From Verrucomicrobiaceae bacterium (GTDB lineage: Bacteria; Verrucomicrobiota; Verrucomicrobiia; Verrucomicrobiales; Verrucomicrobiaceae): a stretch of DNA of 64,000 nucleotides. The notes beneath the pieces are model-generated. The model ran no database searches. It was given only the letters and a program-made list of their open reading frames with translations, and was not told the DNA's origin. Made by a program: the position numbers and the translations under genes. Below are positions 1 through 8,357 of the stretch, one piece after another; the first letter of the stretch is position 1, and each line of letters opens with the position of its first letter. The stretch covers positions 992,001 to 1,056,000 of the forward strand of contig JABTUN010000002.1 of assembly GCA_015075365.1 (NCBI GenBank), in the 5' to 3' direction.

Positions 1-2
1 CG

Positions 3-2963
3 AAGCGCCTCATCGCGCTCGAGGCGGAAAGCGGAAAGACGCTTTGGGAGCAGGAGGACCGCATCGCGCCCATCACGCTCGCGCTCGATGACAAGCGCAT
101 CGTTTACTACAACGGCGACGGCCTCGCCGCGCGTGATGTGAAGACCGGCGCGGTGAAATTCACCACCGATCCCACGAAGCGCCGTCAGCTTTATGAGTTC
201 AACTTCGCCCCGCGCGTGCTGCTGCACGGCGACATGATCATCTACGCCGGCGGCAATGGCGAGATGAAGGGCATGAACGCGGAAACCGGCAAGGACGTGT
301 GGACCGCGCCGCATGAAAAGAGCGGCTACCGCAGCCTCGAGGACGTCGTCGTCGCGCAGGGTCTCGTTTGGAATTCCGGCAACCTCAGCGGCACGCAAAG
401 CGGCGAGTATCGCGGCTTTGATCCGCTTACCGGCGAGAAAAAGAAGAGCTTCTTCCCCGATGTGCCAGAGGGCACGTATTGGTTCCATCACCGCTGCTAC
501 ATGGGCAAGGCGACAGAGAAATTCCTCATCCCTTCCCGCACCGGCATCGAGTATGTGGACATGGAAAAGCAGCACTGGGACCTCAATCACTGGGTGCGCG
601 GTGCCTGCCTTTACGGCGTGATGCCCTGCAACGGCCTCACTTACGCCGGCCCGCACAATTGCGCCTGCTATCCAGAGGCCAAACTCGACGGCATGGCCGT
701 CATGGCCAGCACGCCGACTTATCCGCTGCCTGCGAACACACCGGACGCCGAGCGCCTCATCAAAGGCCCCGTGTATGCCGATGCGATCGATGAAAAAGAA
801 GCCGACGCAGGCGACTGGCCCACCTACCGCGCCGACAACGCCCGCAGCGGCGCGGCGAAGAGCGATCTGCGCAAGGATCTCGGCATGGCCTGGGAAGTGA
901 AACTCACCCCGCCGCTCTCCACCACGAGCACCGCCGCCGGATTGACCTTCGTCAGCGAAGTCGATAAGCACACGCTGCATGCCTTTGACGCCGCGACGGG
1001 CAAGGAAGCCTGGCATTTCATCGCCGGTGGCCGCATCGACTCACCGCCTTCGTATTGGAAGGGGCGCGTGCTCTTTGGTGGCAAAGATGGCTACGTCTAT
1101 TGCCTCCGCGCCACGGATGGAGCGCTCGTTTGGAAGTTCCAGGCCGCGCCCGCCAAGCTCAGCCACAGCGCGTGGGAAATGATGGAGAGCGTGTGGCCCG
1201 TGCATGGCAGTGTGCTCGTCGAAAACGGTCTCGTGAGCTGCGTGGCGGGCCGTTCCTGCTTCCTCGACGGCGGTTTGTGGTTCTACCGCCTCGACGCGAA
1301 AACCGGAGAGATGCGCGTGAAGATCAATTACGACGACAAAGACCCCGAAACCGGCGGCGACCTCAATGATCGCCATAAAACGCTGCAAATGCCCGTCGCG
1401 CTCAATGACATCCTCAGCAGCGACGGCAAGTGGACCTACCTCCGCACGCAAAAAATCGGCGATGATGGCAAACGCGTCGAAATCGGCCCCGTGAGCGGCG
1501 ATTTCGCCAAACAAGGCGGCGCGCACAAAGGCGAAGGCTCGCATCTTTTCGCGCCGATGGGCTTCCTCGACGATTCGAACTTCCACCGCAGCTACTGGGT
1601 TTACGGCAAAAGTTTCGCAGGCGGCCACGCAGGCTATTATCAAGCCGGCAAGTATGCGCCTGCGGGCCGCATTCTCGTTCACGACGACAAAAACGTGTAC
1701 AGCTACGGTCGCGAGGCCCAATACTACAAATGGACCACCACGATGGAGTACACGCTCTTCTCCACGCCGAAGACTCCGCCGGAAGAGAGCTACAGCACCG
1801 AAGACGCCACCACACCGCGTCAGGGCAACAGTTTGACGCTCGGCCCCGATGGCCAGCCGCTTGCCGTGCAGCCGCCAAAGCTCCAGCAGGAAGGCAAAGC
1901 CGCGAAAAAGGCCGCCAAAGGCAACGCGAAGGGAAAAGGCAAACAAGCCGCCGCGCCAGCCAACGCGCCCGTTCCCGGTTCCGTGCTCTTCCCGATGAAT
2001 GACGCGCTCGATCCGAGCAAAGCCGCTCTCAGCGTCGAGGCCTGGATCTTGCCGGACAAGCCCAACGGCACCGTTTTGCACCACGGCGGCCCGCTGCGCG
2101 GCTACGCGCTCGACATTCGCGATAAAAAGCCGCAGTGGCACATCCGCAGCGATTCAAAGGTCACCACCATCGTCAGCGCCGAAGCCCTCACCGATGGCTG
2201 GCACCATCTCGCCGCCACACTTAACGCCGATGGCAAAATGGCGCTCTACATCGACGCCAAACTCGTCGCTGAAGGCAATGGCATCTCCATCGACTCCAAA
2301 CCCGCCCGTCCGCTCTACCTCGGCAATGGCGAAGGAGCCGCCGAAGGCAGCGCCGGAGGCTACAGCGGCCTCCTCGATCAATTCGCGCTCTATCACAAAG
2401 CCCTCACGCCCGCCGAAGTGCAGCAGCGCTTCGAAGCGCCCGATGTGAAACCCGCCGACGCCCTCCTCGTCTGCAACTTCGACAACGGCGACAGCCGCGA
2501 CAGCGGCCCGAACGCCATCCACGGCATCGGTGCCGGCGTCGAAACCGGCAAAGGCAAGGTCGGCGGTGCCTTGTGGTTCAAAGGCGGCGGCAAAGGCAAT
2601 GTCAACGCTCCCGGCAGCTTCGTGAAGCACACCTGGGATCGTTTCGTGCCCATCGTCGCCCGCAGCATGGCTTTGGCCGGCAAAACCGTCCTCGTCAGCG
2701 GCCCGCCCGACACCATCGACGAAGAATACGCCTTTGAACGCCTCGCCGCCAAAGACCCCGCCATCCTCAAAGAGCTCGAAGAACAAAACGAAGCCCTCGA
2801 AGGCAAACGCGGTGCTAAGATGTGGGCCGTCAACGTCGAAACCGGCGAACAATCCACCGGCCTCGACCTCACCAGTCCTCCCGTCTGGGACGGCATCACG
2901 GTGGCGCAGGGCCGCGTTTACGTCAGCACCGTGGACGGGAGATTGCAGTGCTTCGGGAAGTAA
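3..2963 (+). CDS. PQQ-type beta-propeller protein with LamG domain (5' truncated)
   Basis: The reading frame is open from the first bases of the window, so the true start lies outside; a GTG at 138 is an internal codon, not a convincing start. Propeller-blade motifs recur (for example RLIALEAESGKTLWEQ near the edge, then blades ending in K.AW and GYVYCLRATDGALVWKF), as in PQQ-binding-like repeat proteins. A Lys/Ala-rich linker (about nt 1885-1980) leads to a LamG/concanavalin-like jelly-roll domain (nt 1980-2430) with the typical AWILPD and DGWHHLAAT motifs. The last 100 residues return to the propeller pattern (VYVSTVDGRLQCFG). Such proteins are common secreted proteins in PVC bacteria; the substrate cannot be told. 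No cytochrome motif is seen. Confidence 0.8.
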   Translation, partial: KRLIALEAESGKTLWEQEDRIAPITLALDDKRIVYYNGDGLAARDVKTGAVKFTTDPTKRRQLYEFNFAPRVLLHGDMIIYAGGNGEMKGMNAETGKDVWTAPHEKSGYRSLEDVVVAQGLVWNSGNLSGTQSGEYRGFDPLTGEKKKSFFPDVPEGTYWFHHRCYMGKATEKFLIPSRTGIEYVDMEKQHWDLNHWVRGACLYGVMPCNGLTYAGPHNCACYPEAKLDGMAVMASTPTYPLPANTPDAERLIKGPVYADAIDEKEADAGDWPTYRADNARSGAAKSDLRKDLGMAWEVKLTPPLSTTSTAAGLTFVSEVDKHTLHAFDAATGKEAWHFIAGGRIDSPPSYWKGRVLFGGKDGYVYCLRATDGALVWKFQAAPAKLSHSAWEMMESVWPVHGSVLVENGLVSCVAGRSCFLDGGLWFYRLDAKTGEMRVKINYDDKDPETGGDLNDRHKTLQMPVALNDILSSDGKWTYLRTQKIGDDGKRVEIGPVSGDFAKQGGAHKGEGSHLFAPMGFLDDSNFHRSYWVYGKSFAGGHAGYYQAGKYAPAGRILVHDDKNVYSYGREAQYYKWTTTMEYTLFSTPKTPPEESYSTEDATTPRQGNSLTLGPDGQPLAVQPPKLQQEGKAAKKAAKGNAKGKGKQAAAPANAPVPGSVLFPMNDALDPSKAALSVEAWILPDKPNGTVLHHGGPLRGYALDIRDKKPQWHIRSDSKVTTIVSAEALTDGWHHLAATLNADGKMALYIDAKLVAEGNGISIDSKPARPLYLGNGEGAAEGSAGGYSGLLDQFALYHKALTPAEVQQRFEAPDVKPADALLVCNFDNGDSRDSGPNAIHGIGAGVETGKGKVGGALWFKGGGKGNVNAPGSFVKHTWDRFVPIVARSMALAGKTVLVSGPPDTIDEEYAFERLAAKDPAILKELEEQNEALEGKRGAKMWAVNVETGEQSTGLDLTSPPVWDGITVAQGRVYVSTVDGRLQCFGK

Positions 2964-3062
2964 GCACCGGTCCATTCTGACCGCTTGGACGGAAAGCATT
3001 CATTACGCGGCGAGCACCCCGCCGCAAACGGAGCGCACCTGCGAATGAGACAAGGCAGGACC

Positions 3063-3090
3063 TTGACCAAAAATCGGGTCCCGCTACTCT
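3063..3090 (+). promoter_or_regulatory. Possible sigma-70-type promoter of htpG
   Basis: TTGACC (3063-3068) and TACTCT (3085-3090) are separated by 16 bases and lie 31 bases before the htpG start. The -35 box is good and the -10 box weak. No CIRCE-type inverted repeat was seen here. Confidence 0.3.
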
Positions 3091-3121
3091 TCGCGCCCCC
3101 AAACCCTAAAACCACACCACC

Positions 3122-4960
3122 ATGAGCCAGACCCACGAATTCCAGGCCGAAGTCAAACAAGTCCTCGATATCGTCATCCACTCGCTCTACACCGACCGCG
3201 AGATCTTCCTCCGCGAGCTCGTCTCCAACGCGGCGGATGCGATGGAAAAGATGCGTCTCACGCAGTTGACGGAAAAGGATGTCTTTGATGCCCAGGCCGA
3301 GCTGCAGATCAGCATCACCACCGACGAGACGGCGAAAACCATCACCATCGCCGATGCGGGCATCGGCATGACCCGCGCCGAGTTGGTCGAAAACCTCGGC
3401 ACCATCGCCCACAGCGGCTCGAAGGCCTTCGCCGCCGCTTTGAAGAACGCCGGCAAGCAGGGCGATGCCACGCTCATCGGCCAGTTCGGCGTCGGCTTCT
3501 ACTCCGCCTTCATGGTGGCGGACAAAGTGCAGGTGTACACGCACTCGTGGAAAAACGACGGCGAGCACCTCGTGTGGACCAGCGATGGTCAGAGCAATTA
3601 CACCATCGACGAAGCACCGGATCAAAACCGCGGCTGCAAAATCGTGCTGCATCTCAAAGAGGACGCCGCCGACTTCTGCAAGGCCAGCACCGTGCGCCAG
3701 ATCATCGAGAAGCATTCGAACTTCGTCAGCTTCCCGCTCCTGCTCAATGGCGAGCGCGTCAACACCGTCGAGGCGCTGTGGCTGAAGTCGAAGGACAGCA
3801 TCACCGACGAGCAATACAACGAGTTCTACAAGTTCACCGCGCACGCTTTCGACGATCCGAGCTACCGCATGCACTTCCAGGCGGACAGCCCCATCGTCAT
3901 CAATGCGCTGCTCTTCACGCCGTCGCAAAACATGGAGTCCTTTGGCATGGGCCAGATGGAGCCCGGCGTGTCGCTCTACTGCAAAAAGGTGCTCATCGAC
4001 CCGAAACCGAAGAAGCTGCTGCCGGAATGGATGCGCTTCGTCCGCGGCGTGATCGACAGCGAGGACCTGCCGCTGAACATTTCCCGCGAAAGCATGCAGG
4101 ACAGCGCCCTCGTGCGCAAAATCGGCGACGTGGTCGTGAAACGTCTCCTCAAGCAGCTCGACAAGGAAGCCTCTGACGACGCGAAGAAGTGGGATGGCTT
4201 CTACAAGGACTTTAGCCGCTTCTTCAAAGAAGGCGTCGCCACCGATTACACCAACCGCGAAGCTATCGCGAAGCTCCTCCGCTTTGAATCCAGCATGACC
4301 CAGCCCGGCGAGACTATCGGCCTCGCGGATTATGTGAAGCGCATGGCCGCCGAGCAAAAAGCCATCTATTACCAAGTCGCCCCGAGCCGCGATGCCATCG
4401 AGAGCGGCCCATATCTCGAAGCCTTCAAGGCGAAGGGCATCGAGGTGCTCTACATGTTCGAGACCATCGACGAATACGTCGTCTCCAGCCTCAGCAAGTT
4501 CGACGACAAGGACCTCAAGGCCGTCAACGCCGACGACATCGACCTCGGTGACAGCGACGCTGAAGGCGAAGCCCTTCCCGAAGCCGAAACGACCACGCTG
4601 TGCGACTGGATCAAAGAACGCCTCACCGCCTCCGTCGATACCGTCCGCCCCGGCAAGCGCCTCGTCGGCTCACCCGCCCTCGTGTTGACCCCCGAAGGCG
4701 AAATGACCCCGCAGATGCGCCAGATGATGAAGGCCCTCGGCAAGGAGAACGGCATGCCCGGCCCGAAAGTCGTCTTCGAGATCAATCCGCGTCACCAGCT
4801 CGTCAAAGGTCTCGCCAAGCTCCACAAGAGCGATCCCGACACCGCCGGCCTCATCACCGAGCAGATCCTCGACAACGCGTTGCTCAGCGCTGGCTTGTTG
4901 GATGAACCTCAGCGCATCATCCAGCGCACGCAGAAGCTCATGGAGAAGCTGGCGAGCTAA
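3122..4960 (+). CDS. htpG: Molecular chaperone HtpG (Hsp90)
   Basis: Cytosolic Hsp90-family ATP-dependent chaperone. The N-terminal GHKL ATPase domain has the Asn of RELVSNAADA (N36), the DAGIGM motif (D78) and the glycine-rich QFGVGFYSAF loop (121-130). The middle domain contains NISRESMQ, and the C-terminal dimerisation domain ends in QRTQKLMEKLAS. At 612 residues it is close to the usual bacterial length. The ATG follows an A/C-rich leader without an obvious Shine-Dalgarno sequence. It is followed by a strong intrinsic terminator and appears to be monocistronic. Confidence 0.97.
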   Translation: MSQTHEFQAEVKQVLDIVIHSLYTDREIFLRELVSNAADAMEKMRLTQLTEKDVFDAQAELQISITTDETAKTITIADAGIGMTRAELVENLGTIAHSGSKAFAAALKNAGKQGDATLIGQFGVGFYSAFMVADKVQVYTHSWKNDGEHLVWTSDGQSNYTIDEAPDQNRGCKIVLHLKEDAADFCKASTVRQIIEKHSNFVSFPLLLNGERVNTVEALWLKSKDSITDEQYNEFYKFTAHAFDDPSYRMHFQADSPIVINALLFTPSQNMESFGMGQMEPGVSLYCKKVLIDPKPKKLLPEWMRFVRGVIDSEDLPLNISRESMQDSALVRKIGDVVVKRLLKQLDKEASDDAKKWDGFYKDFSRFFKEGVATDYTNREAIAKLLRFESSMTQPGETIGLADYVKRMAAEQKAIYYQVAPSRDAIESGPYLEAFKAKGIEVLYMFETIDEYVVSSLSKFDDKDLKAVNADDIDLGDSDAEGEALPEAETTTLCDWIKERLTASVDTVRPGKRLVGSPALVLTPEGEMTPQMRQMMKALGKENGMPGPKVVFEINPRHQLVKGLAKLHKSDPDTAGLITEQILDNALLSAGLLDEPQRIIQRTQKLMEKLAS

Positions 4961-4982
4961 AAACTCTCAACCAAACCCCGAT

Positions 4983-5018
4983 GGCCGAAGCGCGTGCGTT
5001 TCGGCCTTTTTCGTTTTT
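4983..5018 (+). terminator. Rho-independent terminator after htpG
   Basis: GGCCGAA (4983-4989) pairs with TTCGGCC (5000-5006) across a 10-nt loop and is followed by TTTTTCGTTTTT. It starts 22 bases after the htpG stop codon. Confidence 0.85.
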
Positions 5019-5621
5019 GCGTTCTTCACATGGAAGCGGCTTAGTTTGGAATGACTCGGCCCCGTCGTCATCCGCGTGATGATGAGGTGGCGCAGGCATC
5101 CGACTCCTTTCAAGAGCTTCGCTGGCCTCCGGGCGAACATTTTTTCGCCCTCGCAATCTCCTCATTCTCAAGGAACTGCATGCCGCTGGCAGCCTGCGCA
5201 TCGGCATCGTCTCCAAAAATGTCGTGACATCCTCGCGGAAATTGGCTGGAATTTTCCCGTTCGCCGAAATTCCCGATGAACACCGCCCTTCAATCCGTTG
5301 CAGGCAGGTCCTCCAAGGTGATTCACCTTGACGGCCTTGATGGGCATTTTGGGTTCTTGGTTCTCGGTTCTCGGTTCTCGGTTCTCGGTTCTCGGTTCTC
5401 GGTTCTCGGTTCTCGGTTAGACGCGGCGTGGTGGAATGCCCACGAGAGGGGCGATTGGGTGCGCCGCGTGGCTGTGGTGTTGTCACTTCCAAGCCGCCCG
5501 CTGGAGACAACGGCGAACCGCGAACGCCGAAGCGTTCCGCCGCCCTGCGCCGCTCCACCGTGACGCCATGCCCTTCTGACTTCCAACTCCAGTTTTTGAC
5601 ACCCCAACCACCAGCGCCTCC
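5019..5621. other. Intergenic region without a convincing gene
   Basis: About 600 bases between the htpG terminator and the next gene. Short open frames exist on both strands, but they have biased, repeat-driven composition and no recognisable product. The only clear structure is the heptamer array at 5352-5418. No tRNA or terminator was seen in the rest. Confidence 0.5.
5352..5418. repeat. Heptanucleotide tandem repeat (GGTTCTC)n
   Basis: Eight perfect tandem copies of GGTTCTC (5359-5414), preceded by one variant GGTTCTT (5352-5358) and followed by a partial GGTT. Read on the other strand the unit is GAGAACC. A diverged set of the same GAAC-containing heptads occurs just before the gene at 29305. 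Confidence 0.95.
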
Positions 5622-8303
5622 ATGAAACGTCTCTTTCTGCCCCTGCTGTCCATCGTCCTGCTGTGCGGCACCGATTCGCACGCGCAGACTCCACTGTTTG
5701 GCAGCAGCCACAGCCTGGACACACACACCTATGACTGGACGGATTCCACGAATGACGGAACCTACCAATGGGACAACTACTACTCCACCTCTTCCGGCGG
5801 GACGCTGACGATCAAAGGCAAAATGTACGCGGGCGCGGCCATGGGCGAGGTTTCCGGGGCGTTCACGGGCTACTACGACGGGTCGTTTCACCCGCTGACC
5901 CAGACCTACTCGGAGGAAGCGGTGAGCGTGTCGAGCCCCAATGGGCGTGCTTACACGTCGCGCACCGGCACGACGACCTATGCGGTCAATCTGGATTCGT
6001 CGAGCCTGATGTTGGTGTCCCTTGCGGACACTTACTCCGGCCCGGACGGCTCTTTCACGGTGAGCGGGCCGAACGGGCCGGTCCAGGGCAGCGAGTCCGG
6101 CTACATGGTGGACGGGTCGTTCTACTTTGACTCATCCTACAGCCAGTCATGGGAACCAGGCATGGGTCCCGGTGCCAGCCACAGCCTGTTTGGCAGCACC
6201 TACCACCACACCAGCCAGTGGGGCAGCACGATGTATGATGCCACCGGCACGGCGGCGACTTCAGGCGGTGATTCCTATTCTTCAGACGCGGGCGGCAGCT
6301 ACACGGTGCCCTCGGAGGGAGATGTCTCCGGCAATGATCCGTATGTGGGTGACTGGGTGCTGGTGAGCGGCGCGCTGGGCAGCGCGCCGGTCTTTGCATC
6401 CCGCAACGCGCCGCGCTTCGTCGTGGATGACGGGGCACGGGTGATCTGGGTGAATGCGGTGGCGGTGAACTGGGTGTCCAGCAGCCTCGACGACGCGGCC
6501 GGGCAGGTGACGGATGTCTGGGCCAGCCTCGATGGTGGAATCGAGGTGACGGTGACGGGAAATGCGCGTGATTTCATGGTGGACTCGCAGGCGGCGTCCG
6601 TGTCCGTGAGCGTCCAGGGTGTCGCCGGGACGTTCACGGGGAGCATCACCCGCAGTGGCGGACTGGGAGCATTCAGCCCGGCGCTGGACATCCATCTTAC
6701 GGACCCAAACCGTGACACGCCGCTCTTTACGGTGGCCACCTTGTATGTGGACAATGTGCCCTTTGAGTTTGCGGGCGGGTATGAGGACGCGTTTGGCAAC
6801 CGCATCGACACCTATGGCGGCGGCGCGCTGGTGCTCACTGGACAGGTCGCCGATCCGGAAGCGGCCACGGTGAACCTGACTGCCGGCGGGGCCAGCTACA
6901 CGGGCGGCTTCACGGCGGGTGTGTTCACCCTGGAACCACCAGCGCCGCCAGCGACGACGCCAGTGCCCGTGATTCTCACCCAGGCGCTGGTGAACGGCCC
7001 GCCGGCCTTCTGGATTGATGGAGTGCTCTATGTTCATGTGGGCGGAACGAACAGCTACATGTCGGACGGGGCACCGCCGCATGCGGTGGCGCTCTCCGGC
7101 ACGGAGGCCTCCGCCCTCTCCTTGAATGGCACGCACACGGACGGGGCGGTCAGCGGCAGCTACGATGCGGTGACGAGCGGTGTGTATGCGGTGACGGTGG
7201 GAGGCGCGCCGCGCATCGGCTGCCCCGCCTCGGCGGATGGCACGCCACAGGGCGGTGGCACGCGCCCGGCGGACTTCCCGGAGGCGGTGAAGGCGGAGGG
7301 GACGACCTGGCCGTTTGCGGGTTTGGTGGCCGATGACACGACCGGCGGCGCGCCAGTGGCCTGCTACGCACGCGGGAGGGAGACGCTGGAGGGCATGCCG
7401 ACGGCGCGGCTTTCCCTGCTGAAAATCCGTGAGGCCGCCGCCACCGGCACGCGCCATGCGGTCACGCTGCGCACCTATGGCGTGGCCGGGACGAGGACAG
7501 GCGGCTATGACACGGCCTCCAGCCTGTTTGACACGCTCACCGGCACCGACACCGCGCTGCCCCCGATGCACCGCACGGTGCCGCCGGATCACACGCGCTG
7601 GCTGAACCCCGGCGTGCCAGCCGGGCTGCCGCCCAGCTTCATCGTGCGCGGGCAGCCGTGGTGGTATGCGTTCACGCAGGGCGGGCTGGCGGTGTACCAC
7701 GGCTTTCACACCGGGCAGCAGATGACTGTCAGCGCGCCGGATGCCACCACCGGAGCGCGTGCGGTGGTGCTGGCCGATCCGCTGTCCAACTCCGGCGCGG
7801 CCACGCAGGGCAGCCTCAGCGATGTGCGGGTGAGCGCGCGCCTGCGGGACGGCACGGTGGTCATCTCCGGCAATCAGGACGGCCAGCAGCAGGAGGTGAC
7901 CTACAACGACGACTTCACGCTGCACACCATCCGCTCGGACGTGGACATCATTGGAAACAACCTGTCCTTCGGGGTGCTGCAGGACGATGCCAGTCTGGCG
8001 GGGGCGCTGTTCTCCTTCGCAGACCAGGGGGACGGTGGCAGGGCGGCGCTGCACCAGGTGCTGGCGCGGGACCGGGCGGAATGGGTGTGGTGGAAGGCGG
8101 TGGCCGCCAATGGCATGACGGACTGGCATCCCGTGATGATGGTGGATGAGAATCATGTGCTGCGGCTGTATCCGCGCACCCCGGCGGAGTTTCCCTCCAT
8201 CATCTTGAACCCCGAGGGGACCAGCTCCTTCAAAGGTCCGGTGCGCGTGCCGCGGGGAGGGGACATCCCGATGGGCATTTACCAGGCGGGCGGCGAGCCG
8301 TGA
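5622..8303 (+). CDS. Large secreted protein of unknown function
   Basis: 893 residues with a clear Sec signal peptide (MKRLFLPLLSIVLLCG..., likely cleavage after SHA or AQ). The mature part is rich in Gly, Ser, Thr, Tyr and Asp and looks beta-rich, with repeated VSG/VTV-type strands; a Pro-rich linker (APPATTPVP) sits near residue 445. The C-terminus carries a GTSSFKGPVRVPRGGDIPMG-like tail that I associate from memory with large secreted Verrucomicrobia proteins, but I cannot name a family. The next gene starts 54 bases downstream on the same strand and is also a large secreted protein, so the two are probably one unit. Confidence 0.75.
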   Translation: MKRLFLPLLSIVLLCGTDSHAQTPLFGSSHSLDTHTYDWTDSTNDGTYQWDNYYSTSSGGTLTIKGKMYAGAAMGEVSGAFTGYYDGSFHPLTQTYSEEAVSVSSPNGRAYTSRTGTTTYAVNLDSSSLMLVSLADTYSGPDGSFTVSGPNGPVQGSESGYMVDGSFYFDSSYSQSWEPGMGPGASHSLFGSTYHHTSQWGSTMYDATGTAATSGGDSYSSDAGGSYTVPSEGDVSGNDPYVGDWVLVSGALGSAPVFASRNAPRFVVDDGARVIWVNAVAVNWVSSSLDDAAGQVTDVWASLDGGIEVTVTGNARDFMVDSQAASVSVSVQGVAGTFTGSITRSGGLGAFSPALDIHLTDPNRDTPLFTVATLYVDNVPFEFAGGYEDAFGNRIDTYGGGALVLTGQVADPEAATVNLTAGGASYTGGFTAGVFTLEPPAPPATTPVPVILTQALVNGPPAFWIDGVLYVHVGGTNSYMSDGAPPHAVALSGTEASALSLNGTHTDGAVSGSYDAVTSGVYAVTVGGAPRIGCPASADGTPQGGGTRPADFPEAVKAEGTTWPFAGLVADDTTGGAPVACYARGRETLEGMPTARLSLLKIREAAATGTRHAVTLRTYGVAGTRTGGYDTASSLFDTLTGTDTALPPMHRTVPPDHTRWLNPGVPAGLPPSFIVRGQPWWYAFTQGGLAVYHGFHTGQQMTVSAPDATTGARAVVLADPLSNSGAATQGSLSDVRVSARLRDGTVVISGNQDGQQQEVTYNDDFTLHTIRSDVDIIGNNLSFGVLQDDASLAGALFSFADQGDGGRAALHQVLARDRAEWVWWKAVAANGMTDWHPVMMVDENHVLRLYPRTPAEFPSIILNPEGTSSFKGPVRVPRGGDIPMGIYQAGGEP

Positions 8304-8357
8304 CAGGCCCGGATCACGGGCTCCCATTTCAACCTCATTTTTTTCCCTCCCTTTTCC

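Noticed and set aside
5352..5418. Possible CRISPR array
   Set aside because: Units are seven bases and directly adjoining, with no spacers.
5276..5563. Small plus-strand frame through the heptamer array
   Set aside because: Most of it is the translated repeat; no start context or homologous pattern.
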